Part shown: positions 48,906 through 63,190 of the stretch, one piece after another | How the letters are laid out: the number at the start of each line of letters is the position of its first letter | How positions within the stretch are numbered: the stretch's first letter is position 1 | Source of the DNA: Brachypodius melanocephalos | Taxonomy: Eukaryota > Chordata > Aves > Passeriformes > Pycnonotidae | Assembly (NCBI GenBank): GCA_013398615.1 | Contig: VZSR01000393.1 | Coordinates: forward strand, 3,410,888-3,474,887 | Direction: 5' to 3' | Length of the DNA: 64,000 nt | Notes under the pieces: model-generated | The model's database searches: none | Told to the model about the DNA's origin: nothing | The model's input: only the letters and a program-made list of their open reading frames with translations | Program-made: the position numbers and the translations under genes

Positions 48906-51900
48906 CTGGACAGAAGTGCAGAAGTTGTCACCAAGTTATAGATCTGAATGCCAAACAAAGGCGCTGCTGCAAAGGAATTTGTCTGCACGCTCAGTGACTT
49001 TCACCAGTGTGAAGATCTCTTAATGTTTCAAAAACACAATTTGAGGTTGTGCCTTCCCTCAGAGACAGCTCAGTGTTAGGCTTAGCTGGCAGAGGGAGAT
49101 ACAGAGAGAGGTTTGAGTCAATGCCTTTGGATATATAGATATATATTTGTCCCAAAGTTTAGCAGAGAAATCAATATTTAGGGTATTATATAGGACCTGT
49201 GCTATACAGCCAGAACATTTCCAGTGCACCTCTGCATCCACACTGACCTCATGAATTCTGTCACAGCCCTCCTTTCTCCAGACTCAAAATTCCAACTGGA
49301 CTGAAGGTTGTATTTTTAATTTACTTTTTGAGTGTTTCTCTTTTTTTTTTTTTTTCCCCTTACCATTACTTACTTTGGGTCAGCTGGAAGTGTACTAAAT
49401 TGTGGGGAATGGCAGCAAAAAGAGAGTCAGGCAATGAATTCAGCAGGTCTGTGGGGAGGTGGTGACACCCAGCCCTGTTTGCACACAAACTTGATCTGAG
49501 CTCTGGAACTTCCTCCCCCTGCTGATTAAACCCAACCACATCCACCTTGTCTCAATCAAATGCTGTCTCCAAGATCCCTCAACAATATGAAATTCCCTGG
49601 TGTGCTTTTTTTCCCCCCTTTAATCAGCACAAATATTCAGCCCCCAAAACTGGAAATGTTTAGAGAGATTGTGGAGTTTACACAGCAGGAACTTCCCAGC
49701 TTGACTGAAGCAATAAATGTAAAAATGTTCATGATTAGGACCCAATTCTATACTCAGTTAAATATGTTAAGTAACAGAACAACCCATAGCTGAATTAACA
49801 GATACCAATTCCCTCTCCAATTAAATGTGTTAACATTTTAAACCAAAACTCCAATCACATAATCGATCCCTGGGATAATAACCTGTTTATCTTTTCTGTA
49901 GTGCATTGTTATAGGTCATAAACCACCATACAACCTTTTACAGGCAGTTTAAATTACCAGTAATTGATATGGAACCTGTTATCGTTTAATGACTTTGTGC
50001 CAAGGCAGTGCCTCACCTGAAAGTGAATTCACCTGAAAGTTCTGTGTGTTAATATTGCAAAAAAAAAAAAAGAAAAAAATTATCTGTGCAAATATGAGGG
50101 AATAAACAAAAATAACACATTGTTGGGAGGGTTAAAAAAAAAAAAAAGTTAAATGAAATAAAATGCCAGCCTCTGATGAAGTGTTGACAGACAGCCCTGC
50201 CCAGGCTGCTGCTTTTTACCACAACTTCGCTTCAGTCTTGAAAAATGAAACTTCCTGGGGGCTGCTGGGCGTGACTGTGGTGCACAGGAACATTCTGGTG
50301 TTCAGGCAGCCAGAGTGAGCATCAAAACTGCAGCACATACAGCCAGGAGGAATGACACATCTTTATGAGCCCTTACGATGTTAAAACAATGTTAAAGAGC
50401 TGATTTGGAAGCCAGAAACTTCTGGAATTTATGCGGAAAAAGAGATAAAGAGGAAAAATAGTTGGCTTATTTATGCTGGCAGAAAAGTAACTCAGAGTTT
50501 CACCACTGGCTTCCCCAGGAGCAGAAATGATCCCTTAAGGAATATGTGGAAAGGAATCCAAGGGGAGCATTAGTGCACTGTGAGGTGTTCCATCAGCCCA
50601 ACGTGTCCTTCCTCTTAATAGCCATTTAAACATTAATCAATAACTCAGCTTTATCTGCCACAAAAATGAGTGCCTGCAATGGCAACAATGCCCATCAGTG
50701 TTTCATTTCACTCCTTTGTTTCTTCTTTTATTGTTGTTTTTATCACTTTGCAACAAAGGTATGCACAAAAATATGAAACAAGGGCAGCCCAAACAATTCC
50801 TAGTCTATTGTAAAACTGCAAATTCTCAATTAACCCTGAAAGCATTTCAGAAGATTCAACACTTCTGAGGTAATGAGAATGTAAAATGGATTGTATTATC
50901 TTCCCTGATTGCTCTACAAAGCACTGTTGGCTGTGCAAATAAAAACCTGGATTGTATAACCTGTGATTTGGCATGGGATATTGTAAAAGTAGCACTTTGT
51001 CTTTCCCACCACATTTTTTACTTATTGTGAGAGCATATTGCAGCACAGTTAAGATAATTGTTCTTTGTTCCATTTTTTTGAGGGCTCTGCTTGCAAAGGT
51101 TTAGAACAGACCCACCATAAAAACCGTGATAAAAATCGAAGTTTTGAAGGCAAAGATTCACTTCCCACCTCTGACTTTGGTGGGATCTGTCGATGGCACA
51201 GCAGCTTTTAAAATCTGACCATTTTTGGGGGTGGTTAAACATGAGCTGTTCTAGATGTTCCTCCTGTATCTCCATCCCTGAGCACAGTGATGTGTCAGAC
51301 ATACACAGAAGTGTGCTCTGGTGTGGCAATTACTCTTTAGTTTGGTCTTTTTCTACTTTGAACAGTGCAATTTAAGGCTGCTCGTGGAGTTTATTTCGTT
51401 GTGGGGCTTTTTTGGGTTTTTTTTTTGGTTTTGTTGTTGTTGTTGTGGGGTGGGGTTTTAAATTTTTTAAAAATTTTTTTTTATTTTATTTTAAACTGTG
51501 CTCACAGTTTCCAAGGGCTTGTGTGATAAGAGGGAAGGGAAAGTGGGTGCAAGATATTCTGACTGTGACCTTCTTGCACTGAGTTCATGTCCTGGCCTTG
51601 TCTAAGTCAGGTACTGCAAAGAGAGCAGCAAAAACAACCCCTTTAGACTGGAAACTGTCTGCTGCAAATTTGAGTGCACACCTTAAACACAGGCCTCCAA
51701 AGAGACACAGAGAGGTTATGGATGCAGAACGGGACACAAATCAAAACGTGCACTTGGTGCAGAGCTAAAATAGAGTAGCAGATATATGGAAATAATTTAA
51801 ATTTTATAAACGGCATTGCATCAAGGCTGGGTGAAAAACCATGAACCACTGCCCCTGGGAAAAAGCTCACAGGTATTTGGGGGAGACTGGTGCAGCAATT

Positions 51901-52307
51901 ACTGCACAAATATCCACACCTGGGGAAGCAGTGGTGCTTCTCAGAGAAAGATTAAAAAAATTCCCAAAATATAAGTGCCCCATTAAAAATCTGGATTAAA
52001 ACTGCATTGTGCTCTATGTGGGGATGACATAATGCAGAGTTTTAGAGATCAACCTGCTTCCCACGGAGCTCCCTCTTCTCCACTGTGCTCTCATTACCTT
52101 TTGCCTGCACTAATTAGGGCAGCATATGGCATCAGAAAGAGCAGGAAGGGAACCTTATTGCAGCACAGCAATTCTGCAGCTGAACCACGCTGCACACTCA
52201 TTTCTGAGCACACACAGCCATTTTTCTGCTCTTTGGCTATGAGATAAAGGTATCCCTGCTGCCAGGCTTGGATGGGTTATAAGATTTGGGGAGGGCAAAA
52301 ACCCACC

Positions 52308-52534
52308 TATCTATATATCTATATCTATATCTATATCTATATCTATATCTATATCTATATCTATATCTAATCTATATCTATCTATATCCATATCTACATC
52401 TATATCTATATCTATATCTATATCTATATCTATATCTATATCTATATCTATATCGATATATATCATCTATCAATATTAATATCTATGTCTATATCTATAT
52501 AATTTATATATCTATATATCTATATATCTATCTG
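52308..52534. repeat. ATATCT hexanucleotide microsatellite, about 225 bp
   Basis: Long pure runs of ATATCT units (about 52322-52368 and 52400-52452) pass into CTAT and ATCT variants. The apparent Leu-Tyr repeat protein in one frame is only the translation of this array. Confidence 0.97.
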
Positions 52535-52773
52535 TACATTCCCAGCCCTGAACAGCTGGGTCTCTAATTCCTATCCCAAGTGGAATGAAAATAAGAACTG
52601 CGAATCTCTAATGTTTATTGTAGTACTGTTCTGTCACTACATCAACACTTGACTTTGTAAAGAGCATTTTGATGCGATTTCCAAGTTTGTGTTGCTTTGG
52701 TTTAATTTAAAAATGTTTGTGGCATTAAAGCCATTGGAAGAATGTTGGTGGAGCAGTTGTGGGCTTTCATTTT

Positions 52774-52905
52774 CCAAGGCCAGGTTGGATGGGGCTTGGA
52801 GCATCCTGGTCTAGTGTGTGACAGCCCTGCCCACAGCAGGGGGGTTGGAATGAGATGACATTTGAGGGCTCTTCCAACCCAAACCATTCTATCATTCTGT
52901 GATTC
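52774..52905 (+). mobile_element. CR1 LINE 3' end
   Basis: The segment reads CCAAGGCCAGGTTGGATGGG, CTTGGAGCATCCTGGTCTAG, GCAGGGGGGTTGGAATGAGA and CTTCCAACCCAAACCATTCT, and ends with ATTCTGTGATTC. It is close to the avian CR1 tail, so younger than the copy at 220-350. Confidence 0.95.
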
Positions 52906-55900
52906 ACCTTTTTTTTATGATACTTGAACACAATGTGGATTGATTAAATGTATTAATTACAAGGTGCAGGTGAATACAGAGGTTTGGATTCCATTTTTTA
53001 TTCAGATATAAAGCTGCTGCTGCAGCCCCTAAACACAGCTTGGTACAGGGCAGTAGCTCATGGTCCTTGTGACAAAGCCTGTCCTAACAGCACGAAGGGA
53101 GGCATTATTTGGGTTACCTAAATTAATTTCCATTGCAGGCAAGGACTAAAAGGCAGCCAGGGGATTTCATATCAAAGGGAAATAAAACATAAATGCTCCA
53201 TCACGCAATGTTATTGAGACGAAATGCAAGCATTTAGACATCTCAAGAACTACAGCAGTTTTCAAGACCTTTTGTGAGTTTTAAACCTCACTGTGTCTGG
53301 CCTAAACACGTTCCTTGTAAATACTCTCTATTAACACAGTTAACCCAAAAGATGCTGTTAAAAAGTCAGAAAGGAAAATAAAATCTAAACTGTTCTCTGC
53401 TTGCGCTTTCCATCTTTGATTTACACACTCCAGCTACCAAGCCAAGCCTAGGCAGGCTCCTTTAGCATTAAATCACATGAAATGAAGGGATTTGAATTTG
53501 GATTTAAGTGCACTAAAAGTGTGGCTCTATGCTACATGAGCAGCAGGCTGTGAAAAACCTCCTGCAGGGTCCTCCTGCAGAGATTGGGACGTGCTCAAGT
53601 TACTCTGGCTAGATTCTTTAAAAGAAAAAAAAAATTAAAATGTAAAAAAGCAAATTTAACTGAAATCGATACTATTATTATTAATCAGAATAAACATATC
53701 ATTAACTAAATCTAAATCCTGGAATAAATCACATGTTCTGGCAACACTGTTGAGGAAGGTGTTAGGTCAGATGCAATTTTAAACTCACTGAAGACTGAGG
53801 ATTTACGCAAGAGCCATTTTTCAGCTTCATGGAAGGGATTTATGGCCTTGCAGTATTTTCACAGGCTGGCGATGTCAACTTAGAGTACAATTTAAAAAAA
53901 AAAAAAAAGAAAAATTAAAATCCCCCATCAGTGTTGTGCCACGAGTGACTCTGTGCATTTTTGGTCACTGCAAATGCAAATTTCACTGATAACCCGGACA
54001 CATTCCAGGGTGGATCCATCTACTTTTGCATCTGCGTTTTGAAGACCTCACACCCCATCTCCCCATCTGAGCTGAAAGATTCCTCATCTCAGCTTTGTTT
54101 TGCTCATCACATCAGGGATTTAACAGGCTGGCTTCCATCACAATTCTCTATCTCCAAAGATACCATCAAAACAGAACGAAAAATTGGATTAAATTCAGTT
54201 TTCAGTCCCCTGCCACTGAGAAGTGTCAAATGAGAAAATGGTTGACTAATTAGTTATTTGTGCAGAGAAATAATGGTGTAAGGCCCTTGGTAAACATGAA
54301 GAAAGTAACAGGAGAGTCATTGCAACTTGAATAATAAAATAAATCCAAACCCAAGACCTACAGCAATTAATCAAATGAAGACAATAAAACTGTATTAATG
54401 AGGTGGTTAAATACAATGTTCTGGAAATGAAAATATTTTTCATTATTTTTTGTACAGTCTTTCAAACATTTCTCTATGCTGAAACCTAATTTTCTCTTTT
54501 TCTTTCCTCTGGGGCAAAAAAAAAAAAAACAAACCTAGAAGTAGAGGTGTTAAAAAAAATTAAAAAATCCACAAACTCATTTATGTATGTTTTAATCAGA
54601 AGTGATTAGGGCTATGCTTAAATGAAGCCAGAGGCTATAACTATCAGAATTATTCCTAAAGCTAGGGAATAATACACCGTATCTGGGACTAACACACTGG
54701 TATAATCAGGTTGTTACTGTTAGAATAATTGTCAACACATGCAAATCAGTAAAAGTTTTCTCATTGTAGCAATTGTGCCTCAAAAGCTAATCAGCGTCAG
54801 ATGAGCTTCAGGGTCTTTTACAAACTACCCAGAGAAGGATTTTGGCAGCCAAACTCTATCAAAGTTTCTGCACGTGCCTGTTCTTGGTGCCTGTGCTGGC
54901 AGCAAAGGGAGCTGCTCCTCCTGCAAATCCATTTGCTGCTCTCACTCCCCAAGGACTGCCCTGGCAGCTCTGGAAAAACTGGGAAATTTTTATAAGATCC
55001 CAGCAAATTCACCACTGAAATGTCCATATTGAGGCCAGCTGGGAAAGGGCACATTTTACAGCTTCTCCAGTTTTATTTTTTCCTAAGGGATGGGCAGAAA
55101 GGAGGCTGGAGGTGGCTCAGCCTGGGAAGTTTGGATCTGTGTGGATCAATGCAGCTCCTGCTGGGCTGTGGCTGCTCCCAGCCAAGGGAGGCTCAGCTGT
55201 GCCCTGGCTGACACCAAAGTGCCACAGGAAACAAAAACACCTCCCAGAATGGCAGGGCAGGGCAGGGGACACCAGCACAGCTGACATCCTGAGCCTGGGC
55301 ATCCAAACACTATCCCGGTTCTGGGACTCATCTCCTCAAGAAGGAAGGGAATCTGTTCCTGCAAATGAATTTCCAAGAGAGGAGGATAACAAAAGTAATA
55401 ATAATTTCAACAGTGTTTGTGTCTGTGCTCAGAGCAGGCTGAGAGCAGCACACACCCCTGGGCACCTCTTGCACTCTCTTGCCTCTTTTGTTGCCTTTTC
55501 TCATCAGTGTTATTCAAAGATTTCCAGTCCAACATAAATCTGGAGGACACTGGATATCCCAGCAATGCGGAACAACACCTTGCCACTGTGAAAATAATTA
55601 CTAATAAAGTCTAAAGCTATCACAGGGCTTTCTCCCAGGACCAGGAAATATCAATATTTTTGGGAATGAAATCTTGCAGATTTAGCAGGATTTCTTCCTT
55701 TGGTACTAAACGTTAACAAAATTTCTTGCTAATGACAGATCTTTGGGAAGGAAAAAATGTTCACAAGTGACACAAACAGAAGAGACACAAACAGTGTCTC
55801 AGCCTGAACACAGACACGTGGGATTCCTGGTTACTCCCAAGGCACTCAGAGTTATTAGTAGAAAGAGTTTTGTCCATCCTATCCCTTACTACAGTTAGTA

Positions 55901-56899
55901 GTTTTTACTTCTACAGTGCTAGAGGGAATCCTACAGTGGTTTGGGTTAAAAGGGATGAACCAGCTTGAATATTTTCACTTGCATTTTCTCAGTCTAGCAA
56001 CAAAACCCCCCCAAAACCCCCAAACCACTAGCAATGAGAGATAAAAGAAATAATGAGAAGGTTCCACTGATTGATGAATGGAAAAGAAGATATTTTGCCT
56101 TTATAAACAAACCGTGGGTTTGCTGAGAAATGAAATTGGATATTGAAAGATGAAAGAAACAATGGGGAAAACCCATCAATTCCATGAGAATTAAAAATTA
56201 AAAGGGGGGTTATACATTAAAGGGGAATTTTAGGTATTAGGCACTTCCAGAAGTCTGTAACTCTCAAGTACCTCAGGCAATGGGGAAAGAGAGAGGGAAA
56301 TGGGGCTGGGAAATTGGGATAAAAAGGAGGCTGCATCCTCCAAAATTGGAGAGACCCCAGGGGAAATGCCCCATGGCCTCTCCCTTTATTGGAATAAAGT
56401 CAAATAATTGGAATTACTGGAATAAAGTTCTCTGCTTCCTTTTTGTACATAAACCCCTGGCGTTTGTGGATTAATTTTCCTAACACTGTGAGCACAGAGC
56501 ACTGTCCCTCAGCTCTGCTTGAACGTGGATGGGACAGCCAGGATCAAACGTGCTGCTGCTGCTGCTGCAGGGCTCCCTCCAGACACTCATTTGGTGAGAT
56601 ATTGGCTGCTAATCCACTGATTAGAAATGTTTTCATGTATTGGACAGGCGTAATCTTGAGTGGCAAAGATCCACCTTGGAATGCAGGCTTCACTGAAGGA
56701 AAAGGAAAACACTGATCCTGGGAGTTGAGCTGAACCTGATCCAGGCAAAACCTGGCTTCAGTCTTGGGTTTTTCTCACATTAGAGTGCTGCCTGAGCCAT
56801 TATTGTGGTCTTTGCTGAGCGTGGAGCTGAGCCCCAGAAGGATTTTTCGTGTTTGCGGTTCACAAGAGCAGCTGGATGGAGAACTGACATCTCACAGAG

Positions 56900-57432
56900 T
56901 GTCGGAACCCAGGGCATCCCTTTGGCTGCCCATGAGGCTCGGGGACCCTGGCAGGACAATCTGGGAACCGAGCAAAGGAGCTCTGAGTTCTGCCCAAGGG
57001 GATTTGAGACCTGTCCAGGGGGGTGAACAGGGGGGTTTTACTTCTGTCCATGGGGGTGACAGACCCTGGCACAAACCAGAGATGAACTGCAAGCCTCAAG
57101 AGTGTGATACACACTAGTTTAGTTTATCACATTGTGAGAAATTTGTAGTTTTAGGTTTTTATAATAGAAGTAAATGGCGCCAACATGGAGAATTTGGGGT
57201 GGAGTTTAGTCTTCTTCTTCTTCTTCTTTCTTGTCTCCATCTTTCTGCTGTGACATTTTTTCATGGGTGTAGTTTTTTACAGAAGAAACCTAATTAATTC
57301 TCTTTCATTCTTTTGTTAATGATGGACAATCTCCTATTTGAGTTTTATTTGACCGATTACACTGAACTATATGAAAAATCTGTGACCTCTTTGTGTCCTG
57401 AACGCTGGAGCAAGGTGTGATATCCTGTCACA
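56900..57432 (+). mobile_element. Probable ERVL-type LTR
   Basis: The element starts TGTCGGAACCCAGGGCATCC and ends GGTGTGATATCCTGTCACA, a typical TG...CA LTR frame of about 533 bases. It contains degenerate GGGACCCTGGCAGG-type subrepeats, a TTTTTATAATAG stretch and a CTT microsatellite at about 57211-57228. It resembles the 48.1 kb element in start and layout but is clearly a different subfamily. No flanking duplication was seen. Confidence 0.6.
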
Positions 57433-60400
57433 TCTTTACTTTCAGGCATTTTCTTTTGTTTGCCTAACTCCCTACCTTTAATGACCACAAAAAGTGAGCA
57501 GGGCAGTGTGATTCACCTTTTCTGACCTCAGTGAATCAGACTCTCAGGCATTCAAGCTGTCCAAACTCACTTTAAAGCCACGGATGTGTCTGACCCACCT
57601 GGCCCTTATCATGTTTCGAGGTTGTGCATAACCTTTGGTGTTTTATTTCTGAAGTCATCAGTTCCAGGCTGTTCCATTTGTTAGAGGTTGCTGCACTGAT
57701 TTTCTCCCCTCTCCACCTTTCTGCTTGTAGCAATCTCTGACATCCGACATCCAAGGGGTGTTAGAAAGCAAAATACTGCTTCCCACTTGTTGGATAAAAC
57801 CATTAAAACTCAGATTCCTCACTCTGTTATTCATTGTAACATCGCTTGTCTAAGTGCTGCAAAACAAAACTGTCCTTGCACAACTAAATATTGATAGGAT
57901 GAGAGGATGACCAAAACTAATTCCTGCCAGATATTCTGAAAAAAAGCCACAAGGTGTATTTCAACATATAATATACAACACATAAAACTCCCTTGTGTTT
58001 CTCAAGAAAATAAAAAAAAAAATTAAGAATATTCTTTACAGAAAAATTATCCTTTATATACTAAAAGGAGAGTTCGTGCTGAAGTCAATAATTTCCCTGT
58101 GTAGGTGAAAAAGCTCATTTCTTGCCAGGGTACACATGCTGTGTGCATCTGAGGGCTTGCTCTGATGTGCTGCCTACAACAAATCTACCACGCACAGCAC
58201 AATTTTTATATCATGTTCATCATCATCATAACCGAGCCCCCTTCAGACACACACTAAACAACACGACAAATGTGTGTCATTTGAGAAACCTGCTGGCCAG
58301 TGATGGAAAATGTGAAGAGGTTAGAGGGGAAAGCTCCAAAGAAATATTAATTTATGACACAAAAAGGGCTTTCATTAGATGTTGTGGGCGTAAACACTGA
58401 AAAAAAACCCAGGAAATGGAAGATTTAGAGTTGCTTGTTTAACCTTAATTTACCACCCTGGCAGTGCTGATAAACTTTTCATCCACGCCTTGCCTGACTG
58501 CAGGGTGGTACCAATGAAGTAAATATTTCACTGAAAGTATTCCATTATTTGACTATGTATAGTTTTATTTTCTGCTTGGTATCCATTGCATTCAGTGCTC
58601 TGTGAATTGGATGTATTTAATCCCCTAAGATTCTATTTTGCCCCAGTTACTTCACGCTGTTTAACCCTGGGTTGGATGCCCAGGAGTTAAATTTCTCACA
58701 CTTTTCTTTTGGGATCTGAGTGTTTTGCCAGCTGCTTTCAATGCAGGTCCAGAGCATCATTGTGAGGTGAATTTTAACGTTTCAATTTGACAGACAAAAA
58801 CCTGGAAGCCTCAAAACCTGTAAAACTAAAAGAATCTGGTGTTTTTTCCCCTCTCTCTGAAATGACAGAAGTTGTAATGAAAAGACTCACCTGGCTGCAC
58901 AAAGAAGGACTTGTTCAAAAGCACAGTTTTACAAAGATTAAAGCCATTAGGGGCTTTTCCTTCTTTTTCTGTTTCCTTGCACTTCAAAACCTAAACTCTG
59001 CAGCAGTTTCCATGAGTCAATTGACTTAACACCCTTGACATGGACATACGCAAAAACTGAGAGAATGTTGTTTTCTTTCTGTGCTAAAATGCTTTTTAAA
59101 CACTGGTTAATAACTTAGAAGATTCCAGGGCCAGAACCTTCACACCTTGCTCCCTACTAATAGAAAAATTCCTTATTTTAGTCCTGAAGCATTGCCAGAT
59201 GAAGGCTGGGGCTGCCTTTGTGTGAAATGCTGCCAACAACCCAGGGCTGGATCTCCAGAGAGGCTGGGCTTGAGGCTGTGAGAATTCTTGTGGAAATTTC
59301 CCATGTGAAAGAGGAAAGAGTACTCTGCCAGTCCCATTAAAACAGGTAATTGTGTGAAAATCCTCCAGGGTTTGGAGAATTCAGCGAAATCTGGCTGAGA
59401 AGGGTTGGTATCTCCGAGGTGATGTGGTGCTGAGCATTACCCAGAGGAGCTGCCCAAGGGATCCCAAGGATAATAATTATCTGGCTCTATCTAGAGCAGG
59501 CATGCATGTCTGTGTAGGCATATTTACCTAGAGCAGAATGGTCATAAAATTAGGAAGGAAGTCAGTCCCTAGTAATTCACATCTGAACCAAGAATGAATC
59601 TGCAGGCTTACTGCTGCTTAACAAAGTGCATAATCTCACTCTTACTCGGAAACTATTCTGCAGAAATTGGCACCCTTATTACAAAGTTAATAGAAAAATT
59701 CCAACTGAACTCTACAAGGCGTTTTTCCTATTAAAGGAACATTGCAGAGCTCCATTTAGTAAAAAGTGAGTGCTTAAACCTTCTGACAATTTCTTCACTG
59801 AACTTCAATTCCACTCCAAGGATAACCATCAGTGAGCCTGAAAGGAGATGGGGCCTTTTGTACCTTGAAATGCCCAGGCTGGGGCTGCCTTGCCACGGAG
59901 CAGTGGTTGGAAACACAGGACAGAAACTCTGAGCATTTGGGAAAGCTCCTGAAAACCTACTCCCAGATTCAGTAGGAATTTTGCCACTGAATTGGGAGTG
60001 TCCATGATTCATTCTATGCTTAGTCTGGAGATGGTAAATTAATGAAATCTGGCCATAATGTGCCGGACAACATCTGCTCAGTGCCAGCCAAGATCTGTAC
60101 CTGCTCTAAGGACACTTTAATTAGACACTTTCCCTTCATGGCAGGACTCAGGCCTGGGTGCATCCACCCAGGCTCCTGGAAAATTTTGCCTTCAGTGCTT
60201 GGTTTTGCAGCTTTTGCCATCATGCAAAACCCCACCGGTCCCAGCGGCTCCAATCATGCACAAAACCAGCCCAAATGAATTTCTATCAAAGCACCGCTGA
60301 AAGCTGTGGCTACACACAGATGTTCATGCACGATCAAACCTGCCTGAGTGAGACTCCAGAATTCAACAGCTTAAAAATATTAAGAAAAATTCATCCCATC

Positions 60401-62899
60401 CCCTTCCCCGTCAACACCACTCCTCACACTGTGTCCTCAAACTTGATAGCTAACTTATTATAATCGAGATACTCTTTACACTTCTCCCAGAGACAAAATC
60501 CTGCCTTTTCTGAGACTAGAAGGGAGCAGTAATGACAAAGTGAGTTATTGTCTAGATCTGCCTTCCACTGCAAGCATAACTTGTGACTGATGGATCCCAT
60601 TGTTATATTCCTCAAGAAGATCTGCAATATTGTTTAGTCAGTGACATGAAAAATGTGCCCTATAATTTCACAGTTCACAGCCATTCATTCTGAATGCTGA
60701 CACGGTTGAAATCATAATGTGGCATAATATTGTTATGCAGGGTAAAGACAGAGGGTCTAATTAAACTCCCCTTAAATGCTACATTCATCCTTATTAATCA
60801 AGAATTCGGGATTCTAAAGGTAATATCCAGGCAAGCTGAAATAGGTGACTGTGGCTTATTTGATTTGGTGGAAACACAGATTTTCAATGCTATCATCCAC
60901 AGCTTTAATATCAACATATTAAGTATGATTTATGCCAACAGAGTCGAGCAGTGGAAAATTTTAAGAACAGGATCTTCTGGCAGGCATTGTCAGTGATGGA
61001 GTCCAGCTTCAGGTAGCTGGGTTCTGGGCAGAACCACGAATCATGGATTGAGAATTCCTGGGCCCCTTGCTTTAGGTAGCATTTAATAATTTAATTCAGA
61101 CAGTTCTGCTATTTCAGAGACCAATCAAGGAGAGAGGGATTAATATTTTTTATTTTTTGGGTTTGTTTTTTTAATCCAGACAGTGCTGGCCAGCCACAAG
61201 CCACCTTCTGCACAGGGAAAATGGGGCTGATTTGTCTCTTGAGTCATTGTCACCCCTCCAGAGTCACATCAGGCTGGTTCTGGGTATGACAGGAGAATAA
61301 GGGAGGTACACCACCACTCCAGAAACAATTTTGCTTCTTTCCCTTATTGCTGTAGGCCTAAGAAATTTGCTGTATGGGGAAAGAGGGGTCATTTACTTTT
61401 CTCAGTAAATGAAAAGTGGAAGTTAGTTTGGTCAAACCGACCAAAAAAAAAAAAAAAAAAGAAAGAAAGACAATGCAAGTTTTTTACTATTTTTTTCCCC
61501 TTCAGGTATGATAGTAATATGTGAACATCACAATAACTACCCACTCAGTATTAACATTTTGAAGGAACAGTGGCAGTAGAAGGCTGCTGTGTAAAATACT
61601 CTCGAGGCAGTGGTTGCCCACTGAGAACCTGCAATTACAGGTGGTGGATGTGCAGCAGGAGGGAACTGCCCAAGCCCATTATTTCAGAGCTGATTAAATC
61701 TCCTCTTTTCTGGCATCGTTTGCTGGATGCCCCAACACCCGCAGCTCTGTTTCTGAGCTTCGGAGTTTACAAAGACAGAAGTGAAAAAAAACTTTTCTTT
61801 GCTTCAAGCAGGTTCCGTCTCTCCCTGCCTTTCCATCCAACTTAAAAAAGAGAAAGGGAGAGAAAAACAATGTACACTGCTCGATACACAGCAACCTCAG
61901 ATCCAGGGATGCTCTACAAATTCCCAGTGGCCGGGTTCAGGCAGGCCATCAATAAAACTGCAGAGCCAACTCGAGATGCTCCTGGGTATAACTCACAGTG
62001 AAAAACTCTGGCACTGCATGCTGAGAGCAGGGCTCAGCCATTCATTTGTAACAATGGAGCTATTCTTCTGTCTGCACAAGGAAAACAAATCTCCCGTGGT
62101 TAGGAATCAAAGACGAGTCCTTCAGACTCTAGGAGACATATTTAACCATGACTAAGTGCGTTGCTTCCTCAGCAGTCACTCTTTAAGTCTTCCTATCCCT
62201 CTCTCATTATGTAGTACTTCTGGAAGTGATTGGAGTGTATCCCCAAAAAAGCGAGTTTATTGACCTCCACCAGCAACAAAAGTGCTTTAAAAAGGCTTGA
62301 TGTGCAACAAAGTATGCAAAATTGATCCCTTAAGTGGTTGTGAGCAACGTGATGTGAAGCCTCATCCTCGTTCGCAGGGGGTTCAGGATCTCTGAAAAAA
62401 TCCAGGCAAGAGACATGAAAAAGGCTTTTTGAATTGTCTTTTTGATTCATGGCTCGTGCATTCGCTGTGTGGAAGAGTGGGGGTTGGCAGCCAAGGAAGG
62501 GAACAGAAGTAAAACTCGCTTTTTCCAGAGAATTCTCCTTAGTTTTCTCAACCATTTGAGATTCGGGAGAAACTCACTGAGCTACGAATCCCATTTCAGT
62601 GTAGTTTCAGCACGATTTTAGAGAATTTTAGGCAATCTTTTTTTTTTTTTTTTTTTTCTTTTTGACAAAGATCATGGCTGCCATTGATTAGAAGTTGGAA
62701 CATTCCCACTGATTTCCATGCTGGACTCCATAGACACCAACCCTAAAGTCAAGATGATCTAATCTAAAGCAAAATATGTCCCAACAGCAAAAATTCCTGT
62801 TCCCAAAGACAGTGACCAGTGGTTCTTGATGAAAAGACAAATTATGCACAGAATCGTGCAAGAGATCTTCAAGATCCGGCTGTCAGCCAAGATTCAACA

Positions 62900-63190
62900 C
62901 CTAAACTACAAGTGCCACAAACTCTTGAAACTTCCAGATCCATGTCTCCACCACCTCCCTGAGCAGATTATTGTAATTCCTGGCCACCCTTACAGTGAAT
63001 TTTTTTCCGGTGTCTCATCTGAACCTCCTCTGGGACACTGAAGGCCATTTCCTCTCATCCTTTCACTGCAGGCTTGGCAGAAGAGACTCACTACAACCTC
63101 CTTCAAGGCAGCAAACAAACACAACCACTTCCAATTCACTTGGGCTCAGCCTCCTCCTTCCCCTGCTCTGGTGTTCCAGCTTGAAGCCTC
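62900..63190 (-). mobile_element. CR1 LINE fragment, antisense
   Basis: The plus strand reads CTCCACCACCTCCCTGAGCA, GGCCACCCTTACAGTGAA, TCATCTGAACCTCCTCTGGG, GGCCATTTCCTCTCATCCTT, AGAAGAGACTCACTACAACC and TCAGCCTCCTCCTTCC in that order. This is the order of the reverse complement of avian CR1 upstream of its tail. It is diverged and lies in the same direction as CDH13. Confidence 0.8.

Noticed and set aside
52286..52567. Leu-Tyr repeat protein
   Set aside because: It is the translation of the ATATCT microsatellite.
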